Origin: Epilithonimonas caeni DSM 17710
GTDB taxonomy: Bacteria > Bacteroidota > Bacteroidia > Flavobacteriales > Weeksellaceae
Direction of reading: 5' to 3'
Length of the DNA stretch: 44,899 nt
NCBI RefSeq assembly: GCF_000426465.1
Contig: NZ_AUFK01000003.1
Coordinates: 1 to 44,899, forward strand
The notes beneath the pieces are model-generated. The model saw only the letters and a list, made by a program, of their open reading frames with translations. It did no database searches and was not told where the DNA came from. Below, one piece after another: positions 17,043 to 26,154 of the stretch. Each line of letters opens with the position of its first letter. The stretch's first letter is position 1. A program made the position numbers and the translations under genes.

Positions 17043-18017
17043 TTAATAAATTCTTAGTCCGGCCCTTGCTCCTGAAGATGCGAGCACAGCCTGAGTTCTG
17101 GTTTTTTGTCCTGCGGAGAACATAAACATTGCAGCATCATCCACATAATCCATATAATTCATGAACATTACAGACCTGGAAGTTCCGCTACAAGTGTTAT
17201 ATAATGGGTAAGTTGGTTTTCCGTAATTGGCACCGGTTTGAGTTGGCGTATCAGCTACCAGGTCGTTTCCACAATTGGCATCGCCCCAGATATGTCTTAG
17301 ATTGAGATAGTGTCCAACCTCGTGGGTTGCTGTTCTTCCAAGGTTATAAGGAGATGTAGCTCCAGTTTTTCCGAAGTATGGTGCAGCAATCACAACGCCG
17401 TCATTCCAAAGTCCGGCAGATTCCGGGAATGTAGCATAACCCAGGATTCCGCCCATGTTGCCAACTATCCATAGGTTGAAATAATTTGCAGGGCTTGTTG
17501 CATCGATTCCGCCTGAAGAAGATTTTTTCATGGCATCATTAGTTCCCCATTTCGTTTTTGTAGTAGATTTTCTGACTGTTTTTATAAGGTGAAATCTAAC
17601 TTTCGTATCGCCTGCCTTGACACCAGCGAACTCTGTCGGTATTTTGGAAGCATCCGTATTAGTACCACCAAAATCAGCGTTGAGTATAGCTATTTGTTCA
17701 GCAATTCTGGCATCGGAGATATTTTCTGCGCTGGTCTTATAGATAACATTAACTACGACAGGGATATCCACAGTTCCGTCTGATAAAACTTTATCACTAC
17801 TTATGAAGTTCTGTATTCCCGCTTCGATGTTATTATAACGTTGTCTCGCAGCAGCATCATTTTTCAATAATTCTGCCCTGATTTCTTCTGAAGGACAAGT
17901 ACGCCTGGCGGGAACGCTTGTCGTTGAGTTGTCTTCAGCCAAAGTTTCTGTTTCTGAGTTTTGATTACACGCAGTGAGAGCTAATGCTGTTGCGAGGTAA
18001 AGAAAAGTTTTCTTCAT
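17043..18017 (-). CDS. M43-type (pappalysin-like) zinc metalloprotease lipoprotein
   Basis: This 324-residue exported protease has a lipoprotein signal peptide ending LTAC (Cys17). The zinc site is HEVGHYLNLRH: His232, Glu233, His236 and His242, then Asp246. A Met-turn lies in the MFMNYMDYVDD segment. These are features of the M43 metzincins such as ulilysin and cytophagalysin. A Thr-Ser-rich linker and a prosegment with Cys41 (RTCPSEE) precede the catalytic domain. That Cys could act as a zinc-blocking switch, by analogy only. It ends just after the catalytic domain, with no type IX secretion C-terminal domain. The promoter element at 18042-18049 lies 25 nt upstream. Confidence 0.88.
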   Translation of the reverse strand: MKKTFLYLATALALTACNQNSETETLAEDNSTTSVPARRTCPSEEIRAELLKNDAAARQRYNNIEAGIQNFISSDKVLSDGTVDIPVVVNVIYKTSAENISDARIAEQIAILNADFGGTNTDASKIPTEFAGVKAGDTKVRFHLIKTVRKSTTKTKWGTNDAMKKSSSGGIDATSPANYFNLWIVGNMGGILGYATFPESAGLWNDGVVIAAPYFGKTGATSPYNLGRTATHEVGHYLNLRHIWGDANCGNDLVADTPTQTGANYGKPTYPLYNTCSGTSRSVMFMNYMDYVDDAAMFMFSAGQKTRTQAVLASSGARAGLRIY

Positions 18018-18041
18018 AGGATTATATTTTTAAAATTTTAT

Positions 18042-18049
18042 CAAATGTA
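18042..18049 (-). promoter_or_regulatory. -7 element for the M43 protease gene
   Basis: The minus strand reads TACATTTG, matching TAnnTTTG, 25 nt before the ATG. A TTTG about 15 nt further upstream could act as the -33 box, although the spacing is short. Confidence 0.5.
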
Positions 18050-18070
18050 TATATTTTTTTCATTCAAACG

Positions 18071-18089
18071 TATTTTGTTAAACAAAATA
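18071..18089. promoter_or_regulatory. Perfect 19-bp palindrome upstream of the M43 promoter
   Basis: TATTTTGTTAAACAAAATA has 9-bp arms around a single A. It sits just upstream of the putative M43 -33 region, between the divergent M43 and M1 genes. This is a plausible dimeric repressor site. Confidence 0.45.
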
Positions 18090-18213
18090 TTTAGTAACTA
18101 TTAGTATGTGTTGAATATTATTAATTAATCGTTTGTTTAAATTGATTTTTTGAGGAAAGATAAAGGATATATCAGCTGGCCATTGATAAAAATTCTTTCT
18201 ATAATAAAATTTT

Positions 18214-18221
18214 TATTTTTG
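18214..18221 (+). promoter_or_regulatory. -7 element for the M1 peptidase gene
   Basis: TATTTTTG matches TAnnTTTG and lies 18 nt before the ATG at 18240. No clear TTTG is seen at the -33 position. Confidence 0.45.
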
Positions 18222-18239
18222 GTGTTTAAAATTTAAAAA

Positions 18240-20099
18240 ATGAATAAACTATTATTGGGATTGATGCTGATTGGAACAGCGATTTCTGCGCAGGAACTAT
18301 ACATGCCGAGGAACATCAGAAAAGCTTATGAAAACGGAACGCGTGATATGTCCGGAAAGCCAGGTAAAAATTACTGGCAGAACAAAGGTGTCTATAATGT
18401 GAACGTAAAAGTGGATGCAAAGACCAAGATTGTTTCCGGTTCTGAAACGATCCGGTATTCCAATAACAGTCCGGATGAATTGAAGGTTTTGGCCATCCGG
18501 TTTGTGAATAATGTCAACAAGCCACAGTCGGCTAGAGCAGGATATGCTTCTAAAGATGCTTTGACGGATGGTCTTAAAATCAAATCTTTCCTTATAAATG
18601 GTGAAAAATATAACATTAATAGTGATGGCTGGTCAACCGTTGAGGCGGTAAAACTGATTAAACCGATTGCTTCAAAATCTAAAACCGAAATCAAGATCGA
18701 ATGGGAATATCCATTGGCAAAGCAAAGTGGAAGAGAAGGACAAATAGACCCAGAGACTTTTTATGTGGCTTATTCTTTCCCGAGAGTGTCTGTTTACGAT
18801 GATTACAATGGCTGGGATATGTTGCAGCACAACGGCAGACAGGAGTTTTATAATGATTTCAATGATTATTCTTTTTCAATTTCTGCACCTAAGAATTTTG
18901 TGGTTTGGTCCACAGGTGATTTCCTGAATCCTGATGAGGTTCTTCAACCAGAATATCTGAAACGTTTCAAAGAATCTTTAAAATCAGATAAGGTCATTCA
19001 CGTTGCGAATGCTGATGAAATGAGATCTGGGAAAGTGACGAAACAAAATGGTTGGAATGTATGGAAATTCAAGGCGAATGATATTGTTGATTTCTGTTTT
19101 GCACTAAGCAATCATTATGTCTGGGATGCATCAAGCGTCCAGTTGAAAACCAAAAGAGCAAGTGTGCAATCGGCTTACAATGCGGGTGCAAAAGATTTTG
19201 AACAATATACAGAATGGATGCGCTACAACCTAAAATGGTTTACCGATAACTGGCCGGGTGTGGAATATCCTTTTCCTGTAATGACGGCTGTCCAGGGTTA
19301 CGCCGATATGGAATATCCGATGATGATAAACGACACGAGTATCCCAGACGACTTGCGGGATGCTAGGCTGACAGCCGACCATGAGATTGCGCACACGTAT
19401 TTTCCTTTTTATATGGGAATCAATGAAACCAGATATGCTTATATGGACGAAGGCTGGGCCACAATGCTGGAATACTTGATCGGCATTGACGAAAACGGAA
19501 AAGAAGCGGCGGACAAATTTATGAAGAACTTCCGTGTGAAACGTTGGATCAATGATGCTTCTACGGAGCAAGACCAGCCGATCATTACAATGAGTTCCCA
19601 ACTTTCGGGTGCAGGTTACGGAAATAATGCTTATGTGAAACCGGCGCTGAGTTATCTCGCTCTAAAAGATTATTTAGGTGATGACTTGTTCAAGAAAGCG
19701 CTTCATCATTATATGGATAACTGGGCCGGAAAGCACCCGATTCCGTGGGATTATTTTAATTCTATGAATGCAGGGTCGGGTAAAAATCTGAATTGGTTTT
19801 TCAATAATTGGTTTTATACAAATAATTATATCGATTTGAAAATAAAATCAGTATCACAATCCGACAAACGTCTGAACATAAATATTGAAAATGTTGGCGG
19901 ATTTGCAATTCCTTTTGATGTGGTAGTAGTATATCAAGATACTTCAACAGAGAATTTCCATTTTACATCCGAAATTTGGAAAGAAACGCCAAAGAATGCA
20001 TCTATCTTATTGAACGTTGGAGAAAATGTAAGATCTGTCAAGCTCGATGGTGGGATTTTTATGGATTATACGCCGGAAGATAATTTCAAAAGTCTTTAG
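18240..20099 (+). CDS. M1 family zinc metallopeptidase
   Basis: This 619-residue exported aminopeptidase-like protein has a signal peptide ending AISAQ. An N-terminal beta domain covers about 45-250. The gluzincin catalytic domain has HEIAHTYFPFYM with His381, Glu382 and His385, and the third zinc ligand Glu404 in YMDEGWATM. The exopeptidase GAMEN motif is replaced by QGYADMEYP, which keeps the key Glu (about 358). It should trim peptides in the periplasm. It is divergent from the M43 protease gene. The last 23 residues have a diverged second copy 1 kb downstream, after the lipoprotein gene. Confidence 0.92.
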   Translation: MNKLLLGLMLIGTAISAQELYMPRNIRKAYENGTRDMSGKPGKNYWQNKGVYNVNVKVDAKTKIVSGSETIRYSNNSPDELKVLAIRFVNNVNKPQSARAGYASKDALTDGLKIKSFLINGEKYNINSDGWSTVEAVKLIKPIASKSKTEIKIEWEYPLAKQSGREGQIDPETFYVAYSFPRVSVYDDYNGWDMLQHNGRQEFYNDFNDYSFSISAPKNFVVWSTGDFLNPDEVLQPEYLKRFKESLKSDKVIHVANADEMRSGKVTKQNGWNVWKFKANDIVDFCFALSNHYVWDASSVQLKTKRASVQSAYNAGAKDFEQYTEWMRYNLKWFTDNWPGVEYPFPVMTAVQGYADMEYPMMINDTSIPDDLRDARLTADHEIAHTYFPFYMGINETRYAYMDEGWATMLEYLIGIDENGKEAADKFMKNFRVKRWINDASTEQDQPIITMSSQLSGAGYGNNAYVKPALSYLALKDYLGDDLFKKALHHYMDNWAGKHPIPWDYFNSMNAGSGKNLNWFFNNWFYTNNYIDLKIKSVSQSDKRLNINIENVGGFAIPFDVVVVYQDTSTENFHFTSEIWKETPKNASILLNVGENVRSVKLDGGIFMDYTPEDNFKSL

Positions 20100-20127
20100 T
20101 TTTTTAGTTTTAAAAAAGTGATTTTGG

Positions 20128-21081
20128 ATGAAAAATATTGGTCTTTTATTGATTTTCCTGATTTTGGCTTCCTGTGTGACGCAGAAGAACAAAAACATTC
20201 AGCAGAATATTCTGACGCTGAAGGATAGTTATTGCAAAGCTCCTCTTCAGTACAATTATTCTCAGAAAATACCTTCATACAATTCTGATTCTATCATTAA
20301 TGCCAATCAGAAACTCAAGAATTATTTTTCTGACCAAAGCATTTTGATTCTTAATGCTTTGGAAAGTATCGATGAAGCAGAGAAAATTATCGACCTGAAA
20401 AAAGATTCGACCTTAAAATCTCAATTGAGAGTGGTTCAGCTCAAAACTAAAATCAATAGTAAAATCAGTATTGCGCTGACAGAATTGGATGCTGTGGCGG
20501 CGGAATTTGACTGTGAAGGCGAAAGAGTGGCACAGATGGCCAATTATGTGGACAATATGAACAGCAACCAGAACAACAGACTGATCCTTTTCTCGATCAT
20601 TACGGGCGCAGTGACTTCTGTGGCCGGTGGTGTAATCAAAGATAATGGCGTAGAAAATGCCGTGAATATTGGCGGAGGTTTGCTGGGAGCCGGCCTTGGT
20701 TTGGCAACTTTTAATCCGAAAGGTAAGAAGGTGGAGTTTATCCACGAGCGAAATCTCCTGCGTGATATTTGGGAACAAAAATTATTGTCCAAGAATTTTC
20801 CGCCTTTCATCTGGTATATGTACACAGAGAAAAAGTTTACAGGAAATCGTGAGCATTCTATCATAGAGAATATGAAGCAAAGATGGATCCAGTATCAGTT
20901 TGACAGCGATGAGAAATCTGCAAATCAATCTGTGAATTTTGGAAACGGGGGACTTTACCGTTCAGCTGATTTGCATAACCGTGCATCGATGCTGAATCAA
21001 ATGCAGTCTGCAACGAGGACCATCAATCAAAACATTAATTATCTGCTGCTGGATCTGGATAAGGTAATATCGAACCCTTAA
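20128..21081 (+). CDS. Lipoprotein of unknown function with glycine-rich hydrophobic hairpin
   Basis: I do not recognise this 317-residue protein. It has a lipoprotein signal peptide (LILASC, Cys16). A mostly helical region at about 50-150 follows, with heptad-like Leu, Ile and Val spacing. A hydrophobic stretch rich in Gly and Ala lies at about 152-200 (LFSIITGAVTSVAGG, then GGGLLGAGLGLATF). It resembles the glycine-zipper segments of membrane-inserting proteins. The C-terminal part is polar and contains several aromatic residues. It begins 28 nt after the M1 gene, so the two are likely cotranscribed. Its stop codon directly abuts a relic of another M1 C-terminus, in the same reading frame. 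Confidence 0.75.
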   Translation: MKNIGLLLIFLILASCVTQKNKNIQQNILTLKDSYCKAPLQYNYSQKIPSYNSDSIINANQKLKNYFSDQSILILNALESIDEAEKIIDLKKDSTLKSQLRVVQLKTKINSKISIALTELDAVAAEFDCEGERVAQMANYVDNMNSNQNNRLILFSIITGAVTSVAGGVIKDNGVENAVNIGGGLLGAGLGLATFNPKGKKVEFIHERNLLRDIWEQKLLSKNFPPFIWYMYTEKKFTGNREHSIIENMKQRWIQYQFDSDEKSANQSVNFGNGGLYRSADLHNRASMLNQMQSATRTINQNINYLLLDLDKVISNP

Positions 21082-21153
21082 ATCAAATCTGTGAATCTGG
21101 ATAGTGAGATTTTCGTAAATTATACGACGGATGGTAACTTGAAGAGTTTGTAA
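21082..21153 (+). pseudogene. Relic of a second M1 peptidase C-terminus
   Basis: Directly after the lipoprotein stop, in the same frame, 23 codons plus a TAA read as IKSVNLDSEIFVNYT and so on to NLKSL. The M1 peptidase upstream ends VRSVKLDGGIFMDYT to NFKSL. Hand alignment gives 12 of 23 identical residues and about 70 percent identical bases, with no gap. No start codon or catalytic part belongs to it. The simplest reading is the surviving 3' end of a former tandem M1 paralogue. Confidence 0.75.
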
Positions 21154-21157
21154 AAAA

Positions 21158-21183
21158 AACGCTACAGATCTTGTAGCGTTCTT
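21158..21183. terminator. Bidirectional terminator between lipoprotein and tolC-like genes
   Basis: AACGCTACA and TGTAGCGTT form a 9-bp stem around GATCT. There is a T-rich tail on the plus side and an eight-T run on the minus side. It serves the converging lipoprotein and TolC-like genes. Confidence 0.85.
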
Positions 21184-21251
21184 TTATTTGAAATTTTTTT
21201 AAAATTCTAATTGCTAAATGTAAAACTAATATGGACTATAATTAAAGGTCA

Positions 21252-22613
21252 TTATAGGTTGATTCCTCTTCCGGCATAGAAATCGAGAACTTTGATACTG
21301 AACAGATAATTATATTTGGCTTGTGCAACAGACCCTTGTGCATTAGCATAATTGTTTCTGGCAATATTGATATCGTAGATCGTAGAACGTCCTGCTTCGT
21401 AACTTTTTTCAGCAAAATCCAAAGCTAATTTTGTGCTTCTTTCCGCTTCAACCGCAGCAATATAAACTTCATAATTAGAATCTGCATTGAACTGCGCTTG
21501 TTGGATGTCCTGCTTCAATTGGAATTTTTGTTGTTCCAGATTATTCTTGGCAATCACTTCATTGATTTTCGTCTGCTCAACCTGTAGTTTTGTAATTCCT
21601 TTATTGAAGATCGGAATGTTAGCTGACAAACTTAACTGTTGCCCAAAATTATCACTGTATTGTTGCGCAAAATTTCTTTCCGTTATTGCAATAGGGTTGC
21701 CAGCTGCATCTACGCTGTAGCCAAGGGTGTTTTTGTTCAAAAGATTATTATAAAAACTTCCGATGCCGGCAGTTGCAGATATTGTTGGATAGAAATTGGT
21801 CTTCACGACTTCTGTTTGTGCTTCTGCGGCTTTTATTCTGGTTTCTGCGGCTTTTACAACAGGTTGGTTTTGATAAGCAGTATTGATCACATCTTCCACA
21901 GATTCTATTTGAGGTACCAATTCATCCGGAACAGGAATGTCAACCACATCAAACGTTCTGTAATCGGGTAATTGAAGAAGTTGGGCCATTGCAAAAAGCG
22001 CTTTGTCAACATTGATCTGAGCTGTTTTTACATTCTGCTTTTCTCTTGCAAGGGAAGCTGTTGCTTCCGCTAAAACTGTTTGGGCGGTTGTTCCGACATC
22101 AGTTGTGATCTTGGCACGTTCATATAATTTCTGAGCATTATCCATCGCACTTTCAGAGATTTTTTTGATTTCTCTGTTCAGCATTACATTCAGATATTGT
22201 TGTGCGATCTGTAATGCAATATTATTTTTGATGGTTTCGATGTCCTGCAAGCTAGCTTCTACATCAAACCCTGTTTTCCGGATTGTTTTCTCAAGCCTTC
22301 CGTTATTGTAAACCAAAACACTTGCCCCGACATTAGCCCCGTTATAATAACTGTCGTTTCGGATACTGCTTGTTCCGACCAAGGTTTGTCCAAAATTCAC
22401 ATTGTTATTAATCGTTCCGGAAACCGAAGGCAGATATTCCTTTTTAGCCATTTCCAGATTTTTTGCCTGTACATCTTTGTTGTAAGCCTGTGCCTGGATC
22501 TGCAGGTTGTTTTTAATTGCATAATCCACACATTCCTGAATCGTCCATTTCTTCTGGGAAAATCCCAAAACTCCAATAGACAAAAGCGAAATACAAAAAA
22601 CTTTTTTAAGCAT
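21252..22613 (-). CDS. TolC family outer-membrane efflux protein
   Basis: This 453-residue protein has a signal peptide (MLKKVFCISLLSIGVLGFSQ). Two homologous outer-membrane efflux (OEP) repeats follow, each with long coiled-coil helices rich in Ala, Gln and Glu. The start of the mature protein, WTIQECVDYAIKNN, and the ANIPIFNKG segment are typical of Bacteroidota TolC proteins. It should form the trimeric outer-membrane channel of an exporter. The divergent genes at 22775-27354 encode the matching ABC transporter and adaptor. ATG 22613 is chosen because it opens the signal peptide; the longer frame upstream adds 41 unrelated residues. Confidence 0.9.
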   Translation of the reverse strand: MLKKVFCISLLSIGVLGFSQKKWTIQECVDYAIKNNLQIQAQAYNKDVQAKNLEMAKKEYLPSVSGTINNNVNFGQTLVGTSSIRNDSYYNGANVGASVLVYNNGRLEKTIRKTGFDVEASLQDIETIKNNIALQIAQQYLNVMLNREIKKISESAMDNAQKLYERAKITTDVGTTAQTVLAEATASLAREKQNVKTAQINVDKALFAMAQLLQLPDYRTFDVVDIPVPDELVPQIESVEDVINTAYQNQPVVKAAETRIKAAEAQTEVVKTNFYPTISATAGIGSFYNNLLNKNTLGYSVDAAGNPIAITERNFAQQYSDNFGQQLSLSANIPIFNKGITKLQVEQTKINEVIAKNNLEQQKFQLKQDIQQAQFNADSNYEVYIAAVEAERSTKLALDFAEKSYEAGRSTIYDINIARNNYANAQGSVAQAKYNYLFSIKVLDFYAGRGINL

Positions 22614-22774
22614 AAAAGAAAAATTATACCCAATAAGACTCTGGAATTGTAAAAATGTTACGCCTGCAATTAAATTTTTTTTAAAATTCTGATTCAATAA
22701 AAAATCATAAAAATAATTTTTCCGAAACTGTAACAATTCCTTATTCGGATTTACTTATATGTAAAATCCAGACA

Positions 22775-23476
22775 ATGTCTCATCCGATTCTGAAAATAGA
22801 AGATGTCAACAAATCTTACGATACAGGTAAGAGCAAACTTCATGTGCTGAAAGGTATTGATCTTAGTATCAACCAGGGTGAGTTTGTTTCTATCATGGGA
22901 AGTTCCGGTTCCGGAAAATCGACCTTGCTTAATATTATCGGGATTTTGGACGAGGCCGATAATGGGATTTATGAGTTGGATGGATTTCCTATCAAACATC
23001 TTACAGAGGTAAAAGCAGCAGAATACAGAAGTCGTTTTATCGGATTCATTTTTCAGTCATTTAATTTGATCAATTATAAAACGGCGTTGGAAAATGTTGC
23101 GCTTCCGTTGTATTATCAGAATGTTTCCAGAAAAGAAAGAACAAAAAAAGCATTGGAATACCTGGAAAAAGTAGGATTGAAGGAATGGGCGGAACATCTT
23201 CCAAGTGAGCTTTCCGGAGGACAAAAACAAAGAGTTGCCATTGCAAGGGCATTGATCTCTGAGCCGAAACTGATCCTTGCCGATGAACCGACCGGAGCCT
23301 TGGATTCCAAAACGACACATGATATTATGAAGCTGCTTCAGGAAATCAATAACGAAGGTAAAACGATCGTTGTCGTAACTCATGAGAACGATGTTGCAGC
23401 ACAGACCAAGAGAAACGTCGTACTGAAAGACGGCAGAATAGAAAGTGATGAGTTCATCAAACAAATCATATTATAA
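22775..23476 (+). CDS. ABC transporter ATP-binding protein, MacB/LolD type
   Basis: This 233-residue nucleotide-binding domain has Walker A GSSGSGKST (42-50), the Q-loop FIFQSFNLI, signature LSGGQKQRVAIARAL, Walker B LILADEPTGALD, and the H-loop VVTHE. All catalytic residues are intact. The sequence type is that of MacB, LolD and FtsE ATPases, which drive periplasmic mechanotransmission rather than moving substrate through the permease. It is the only ATPase for two adjacent permease genes, so it probably energises a heterodimer. tolC-like gene is divergent across a 161-nt gap. Confidence 0.93.
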   Translation: MSHPILKIEDVNKSYDTGKSKLHVLKGIDLSINQGEFVSIMGSSGSGKSTLLNIIGILDEADNGIYELDGFPIKHLTEVKAAEYRSRFIGFIFQSFNLINYKTALENVALPLYYQNVSRKERTKKALEYLEKVGLKEWAEHLPSELSGGQKQRVAIARALISEPKLILADEPTGALDSKTTHDIMKLLQEINNEGKTIVVVTHENDVAAQTKRNVVLKDGRIESDEFIKQIIL

Positions 23477-23532
23477 AGTGGCTTCGAGAGCCTCAGCCTG
23501 ACAAAAATTAACCACTAACCAACAACCAAAAT

Positions 23533-24762
23533 ATGTTTGATTTAGACCGCTGGCAAGAGATATTTAGTTCTATTCGCAGTAATGTATTGCGGACGGTTCT
23601 TTCCGGGTTTACTGTTGCGCTGGGGCTTTTCATTTTCATTGTTTTGTTTGGAATTGGAAATGGACTTAATAACTCATTTGCAAAGGCATTTACAAGAGAT
23701 GCAACCAATCTGATCATGGTTTGGGGTGGCAAAACCACGATTCCATACGCAGGTCTTCAGTCTGATAGACAGATTACTTTTAATAATGATGATTTCGATG
23801 CGATTGTAAAAGAAAGCAAAGGGAAATTAGAATATGCTTCACCAAGATATCAGACCAATCTTACCGTAAAATACGGTAAAGAAAGTGGTAGTTATCAAAT
23901 TAATGGTGTTTTGGGAGATGAAAAATTTCTTGAAAACAGAACAATGATCGACGGACGATACATCAATGAACGGGATAACGAGCAGAAACAAAACGTTGCA
24001 TCCATCGGAAGAATGGTTTGGCGGGATCTGATAAGAGATGGGAATCCAATCGGAAAAGATCTGGAGATCAATGGAACGATGTTCAAAGTTGTTGGTGTCT
24101 TTTCCGATCCGGGTGGTGATTGGGATGAACGACATATTTCTATTCCATTGGCAACACTTCAGCAGATGAAGAAAAGTTCCGATACGATCAGTACAGTGAT
24201 GCTTTCCTATAATCCTAATATGACACCGGACGAAGGTGTGAAATATGGTGACCAATTGGAGAAAAGTATAAGAGCAAGACACCAGATCTCCCCAGACGAC
24301 CAGCAGGGAATCCGGGTTAATAATAATGCGAAAAACACGCAGGATTCTTTTGCTTTCTTGTTCGTAATTACTGCAGTTGTAGGATTCATTGGGCTTGGGA
24401 CGCTTTTGGCAGGAATTATTGGTATCAGTAATATAATGGTCTACATCATCAAAGAAAGAACCAAGGAGATTGGGGTAAGAAAAGCAATTGGTGCGAAACC
24501 ATCCGGAATTGTTGCGTTGATTTTACAGGAAAGTATTGTGATCACTGTCATTTCCGGATTTGTTGGTGTTGGACTAGGTGTTCTGGCTTTGAAATTAATT
24601 GGAAATAATCTTGAGGATTATTTTATCACCGAACCTTCTGTAGGTTGGGGATTGATTGCCGCAGCATTTTTCTGTTTGGTTATTTCAGGTGCAATTGCAG
24701 GTTTTGTTCCGGCTTACAAAGCCTCGAAAATAAAACCAATTGAGGCACTTAGGACAGATTAA
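23533..24762 (+). CDS. MacB-type ABC permease, subunit 1
   Basis: This 409-residue permease has the MacB layout: a short cytoplasmic start (DLDRWQEIFSSIRSNVLRT), TM1 at about 20-45, a large periplasmic core domain (about 50-270), then three C-terminal TM helices. Between them lies the conserved KERTKEIGVRKAIGAK segment, and the end is KASKIKPIEALRTD. It lacks a fused ATPase, unlike E. coli MacB. It shares the same N- and C-terminal signatures with the next gene, so the two are paralogues. It starts 56 nt after the ATPase gene. Confidence 0.9.
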   Translation: MFDLDRWQEIFSSIRSNVLRTVLSGFTVALGLFIFIVLFGIGNGLNNSFAKAFTRDATNLIMVWGGKTTIPYAGLQSDRQITFNNDDFDAIVKESKGKLEYASPRYQTNLTVKYGKESGSYQINGVLGDEKFLENRTMIDGRYINERDNEQKQNVASIGRMVWRDLIRDGNPIGKDLEINGTMFKVVGVFSDPGGDWDERHISIPLATLQQMKKSSDTISTVMLSYNPNMTPDEGVKYGDQLEKSIRARHQISPDDQQGIRVNNNAKNTQDSFAFLFVITAVVGFIGLGTLLAGIIGISNIMVYIIKERTKEIGVRKAIGAKPSGIVALILQESIVITVISGFVGVGLGVLALKLIGNNLEDYFITEPSVGWGLIAAAFFCLVISGAIAGFVPAYKASKIKPIEALRTD

Positions 24763-24850
24763 GCAAATAGAGTTTTAGAGTGTGAGAATTTGAGAGAAAT
24801 TGGAAATAGAGTAATGAAATCATTATCATTAATCAATTATAAACAAAAAC

Positions 24851-26119
24851 GTGAATATACTTTTCAAAAGAGATACCTGGCAGGAGATCTATTATTCCCT
24901 TCGGAATAATAAACTCAGAACGTTTCTTACGATGATAGGCGTGGGTTGGGGGATGTTTTTGTATGTTAGTTTGTTGGGTGCGGCAAAAGGAATGGAAAAT
25001 GGTTTCAATAAGTTGTTTTCAGGATTTGCAACCAACTCTATATTTCTTTGGCCACAGAATACCAATATTCCTTACGAAGGTTTCGCGAAAGGTAGGAAAA
25101 TGGACCTTCATCTGAAGGATATAGAATACATCACGAAAAAAATTCCGGAAATAGATTATATCTCTCCTCAAAGCGTAAGAGGTAATTTTGGAACGGCAGG
25201 CGAGCAGATCTCCAGGAACGGAAAGAAAAATACTTATATGATCACAGGCGATTTTCCTGTTGGTAATCAGATATCCAAGAAAAAATTGTTGTTCGGGAGG
25301 TATATCAATGATGCCGATATTCAAGGAAAGAAGAATGTGATCGTGATAGGAGAGGAAATTTACAAAAATCTTTTCGATGCCAAGAAAAATGAAAACCCAA
25401 TTGGGAAATCAGTCAATCTGAAAGGTATTTTCTTCAATGTCATAGGCGTTTTCCGAGTTCCGAGAGGCGGTGGGATGGAGAATGACCAATCGGCCTATAT
25501 TCCTTTCTCGACGTATTCCGGGATGTATAATGAAGGTGACAAGGTCGGATTTTTTGCAATAGTCGGAAAACCCAATGCAGAAGCGGCACTTGTGGAAACC
25601 AAGGTGAAAGATGAACTGAAGAGGATCAATCACGTTTCACCTGAGGATACCAATGCTTTTGGAAGTTTCAACCTCGCTAAAGAATTTAAAAAAGTAACAG
25701 GATTTTTAACTGGAATGCAGTTGCTGACCATAGTTGTAGGAACTTTGACAATTTTGGCGGGAGTTATAGCGATTTCGAATATCCTGTTGATCACAGTAAA
25801 AGAGAGAACAAAAGAAATAGGGATCAGAAGGGCTTTAGGTGCAAAACCGGCAGAAGTTCGAAATCAGATTTTGCTGGAAAGTGTTGTAATTACCTTGTCA
25901 TCGGGAGTGTTGGGGTTTCTATCCGGGATTTTCCTGCTCATCATCCTCAACGTTTTGACAATGAACAATGATGCTTTTCCTTTTTACAATCCAACCGTAG
26001 ATTACGGCAACGTATTTTCGGCAATGGGAATTATGATTTTCCTTGGATTGGTGATCGGATTGATCCCGGCACAACGAGCGGTGAAGATCAAACCGATTGA
26101 AGCATTGAGAACGGAGTAA
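24851..26119 (+). CDS. MacB-type ABC permease, subunit 2
   Basis: This 422-residue paralogue of the preceding permease starts FKRDTWQEIYYSLRNNKLRTFLT. It has the same four-TM layout with a periplasmic core, the KERTKEIGIRRALGAK signature, and a KIKPIEALRTE end. GTG at 24851 is the likely start: it places the WQEI motif as in subunit 1, and the next Met is inside TM1. The periplasmic domain has diverged, which fits a heterodimer with an asymmetric substrate or adaptor surface. Confidence 0.88.
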   Translation: MNILFKRDTWQEIYYSLRNNKLRTFLTMIGVGWGMFLYVSLLGAAKGMENGFNKLFSGFATNSIFLWPQNTNIPYEGFAKGRKMDLHLKDIEYITKKIPEIDYISPQSVRGNFGTAGEQISRNGKKNTYMITGDFPVGNQISKKKLLFGRYINDADIQGKKNVIVIGEEIYKNLFDAKKNENPIGKSVNLKGIFFNVIGVFRVPRGGGMENDQSAYIPFSTYSGMYNEGDKVGFFAIVGKPNAEAALVETKVKDELKRINHVSPEDTNAFGSFNLAKEFKKVTGFLTGMQLLTIVVGTLTILAGVIAISNILLITVKERTKEIGIRRALGAKPAEVRNQILLESVVITLSSGVLGFLSGIFLLIILNVLTMNNDAFPFYNPTVDYGNVFSAMGIMIFLGLVIGLIPAQRAVKIKPIEALRTE

Positions 26120-26154
26120 ACTAATAATTAATAATTAAACTATATTTCGATATA

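Noticed and set aside
22614-22736. Longer N-terminus of the TolC-like protein
   Set aside because: The 41 extra residues precede a complete signal peptide and lie in the AT-rich divergent promoter region.
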